Shown piece after piece: positions 62,949 to 64,000 of a stretch of 64,000 nucleotides of DNA. Numbering within the stretch: position 1 is the first letter of the stretch; each line of letters begins with the position of its first letter. The position numbers were made by a program, and so were the translations under genes. Origin of the DNA: Lentiprolixibacter aurantiacus. GTDB lineage: Bacteria; Bacteroidota; Bacteroidia; Flavobacteriales; Flavobacteriaceae. Where the stretch lies: positions 248,001 to 312,000 of the forward strand of contig NZ_JAPFQP010000002.1 in NCBI RefSeq assembly GCF_026241225.1. The letters run 5' to 3'. The notes beneath the pieces were generated by a model. It was not told the origin of the DNA, ran no database searches, and worked only from the letters and a program-made list of their open reading frames with translations.

Positions 62949-64000
62949 ATGTCTGTTTCGCGTAGCTCCCAGATCGAATTTGTAGCCCTGATGGCTGCTC
63001 TTATGTCCATTGCCGCACTGGCCCTGGATGCATTGCTACCTGCCCTGGAACCTATTGGGCAAACCATTCAATCCCGTTCAGCGGCAGACAACCAGCTTTT
63101 AATTACCCTTTTCTTTCTCGGTTTGGGTGTAGGTCCTCTGGTTTTTGGCCCTATTTCCGATAGTATCGGGCGCAAACCTGTAGTTTACATGGGATTTGGC
63201 TTGTTTATTCTATCGAGCATGATATGTGTTTTTGCGCGTAGTGTGGAAGTTATGATCATCGGCCGAATACTTCAGGGTATTTCCCTGTCGGCCCCTAGAA
63301 CCATTAGCGTAGCTATGATCCGGGATACTTACAGCGGGGATTATATGGCCCGGGTGATGTCTTTTGTCACAGTGGTTTTCATCCTGGTTCCGGTAGTGGC
63401 TCCGGCGCTAGGCAAGTATATTCTGGACCGGATGGGCTGGCAGGCTATTTTTCATGTGCAGGTAGGATTCAGCATACTTGTGTGCTGGTGGTTCTGGAAG
63501 CGTCAGGCCGAAACTCTTCCGCAAATACGTCGTAATAGTTTCAGGGGCCGCATTTTCATCGATGGCTTTAAGGAGTTGCTGAATTACCGCCAGACCGTCG
63601 CATTTACCTTTATCTGGGGATTTATTACCGGATCTTTTCTGGTTTATTTAAGCACTTCACAGCAGGTCTTTGAGCAACAATACGGATTGCCGGACGCATT
63701 TCCCTACCTGTTTGCTGCCCTTGCCATAACCATAGGGGCTGCCACACTGCTCAATGGCACCCTTGTAGTTAGATTGGGTATGCTGCGACTGGTAACGGCA
63801 GCCATTATCCTTTATGTACTCACTTCTCTCGTTTATATTTTGCTTTACTTCAATAGTGGTAATCCGCCAGTTATTGTGCTTATGATATTTTTTGCTGTCC
63901 AGTTTTTTGCAGTGGGATTCATTTTCGGAAACCTGAGATCCCTGGCCATGGAGCCCCTGGGTCATATTGCGGGCATTGGCGCAGCCATAACCGGTTTTGT
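62949..64000 (+). CDS. Bcr/CflA-type MFS efflux transporter (3' end cut by window)
   Basis: 350 codons are visible, open at the window end. The first hydrophobic helix has the Asp-containing ALALDALLPALE. MFS motif A is intact in GPISDSIGRKPVV, and later LQGISLSAPRTISVAMIRD and VAPALGKYILD resemble the Bcr/CflA drug-export group. At least nine spans are present in the visible part. It probably exports small hydrophobic compounds by proton antiport. Confidence 0.85.
   Translation, partial: MSVSRSSQIEFVALMAALMSIAALALDALLPALEPIGQTIQSRSAADNQLLITLFFLGLGVGPLVFGPISDSIGRKPVVYMGFGLFILSSMICVFARSVEVMIIGRILQGISLSAPRTISVAMIRDTYSGDYMARVMSFVTVVFILVPVVAPALGKYILDRMGWQAIFHVQVGFSILVCWWFWKRQAETLPQIRRNSFRGRIFIDGFKELLNYRQTVAFTFIWGFITGSFLVYLSTSQQVFEQQYGLPDAFPYLFAALAITIGAATLLNGTLVVRLGMLRLVTAAIILYVLTSLVYILLYFNSGNPPVIVLMIFFAVQFFAVGFIFGNLRSLAMEPLGHIAGIGAAITGF

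Overview
The window reads as a chromosomal segment of a (probably marine) member of the Flavobacteriaceae, phylum Bacteroidota. The evidence is the gene content: Shine-Dalgarno sites are essentially absent, -7 boxes are of the TAnnTTTG type, there are many exported lipoproteins, and family types typical of this group occur (DUF5916, DUF4251, DUF4382, CRTAC1-like VCBS lipoproteins, secreted S9 and M14 peptidases, membrane-bound AraC regulators, a second EF-G). No rRNA, tRNA, CRISPR array, transposase or phage gene was found. All gene names come from reading motifs; no database search was run.

Layout. 0-5.4 kb: DUF6155 protein, hydroxyacid dehydrogenase, SF2 helicase with a glycosyltransferase-like gene, menB (menaquinone synthesis). 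5.6-14.2 kb: exported serine hydrolase; an operon of a large VCBS lipoprotein, an N-acetylmuramoyl-alanine amidase and an M14 peptidase; a small membrane protein and a VWA lipoprotein. 14.3-23.8 kb: a YdjC-like deacetylase, then a tight nine-gene operon pairing a two-subunit, Tat-exported molybdenum hydroxylase with moaD, moaA, mobA, moeB-rhodanese, moeA, xdhC and mocA. 24-30.8 kb: exported amidohydrolase, DUF5916 barrel protein, CocE/NonD hydrolase, and two consecutive SAM methyltransferases that both carry signal peptides. 30.8-33.9 kb: three tandem paralogous 37-codon genes, apparently undescribed, divergent from an EF-G paralogue whose GTPase motifs are degenerate. 33.9-46.4 kb: M19-like dipeptidase, MscS channel, a YtfI/YtfJ-like pair, SDR, S9 peptidase, NTF2-like protein, SLC12-type permease, DUF4382 lipoprotein. 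46.4-58.5 kb: an intergenic stretch with repeated 12-mers and an orphan strong terminator, MDR dehydrogenase, nucleotidase, PQQ-type dehydrogenases, GH2 enzyme, two cold-shock proteins, a membrane AraC regulator, a retropepsin-like lipoprotein and a broken copy of its 3' end. 58.5-64 kb: small lipoproteins, an FdhF/YdeP molybdoenzyme with two small neighbours, and a Bcr/CflA-type MFS transporter cut by the window end.

Connections. The cofactor operon can supply both the cytidylylated cofactor for the hydroxylase (mocA, xdhC) and the guanylylated cofactor that the FdhF/YdeP enzyme at 60-62 kb is expected to use (mobA). Most of the remaining genes are exported hydrolases or oxidoreductases that fit a life on polymers and peptides.

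The best candidate for something new is the microprotein cluster at 30.88-31.32 kb. It encodes three ungapped 37-residue paralogues with 16 invariant positions and silent third-base changes at conserved residues, bounded by a bidirectional terminator and sharing a 438-bp, palindrome-bearing intergenic region with the EF-G paralogue.
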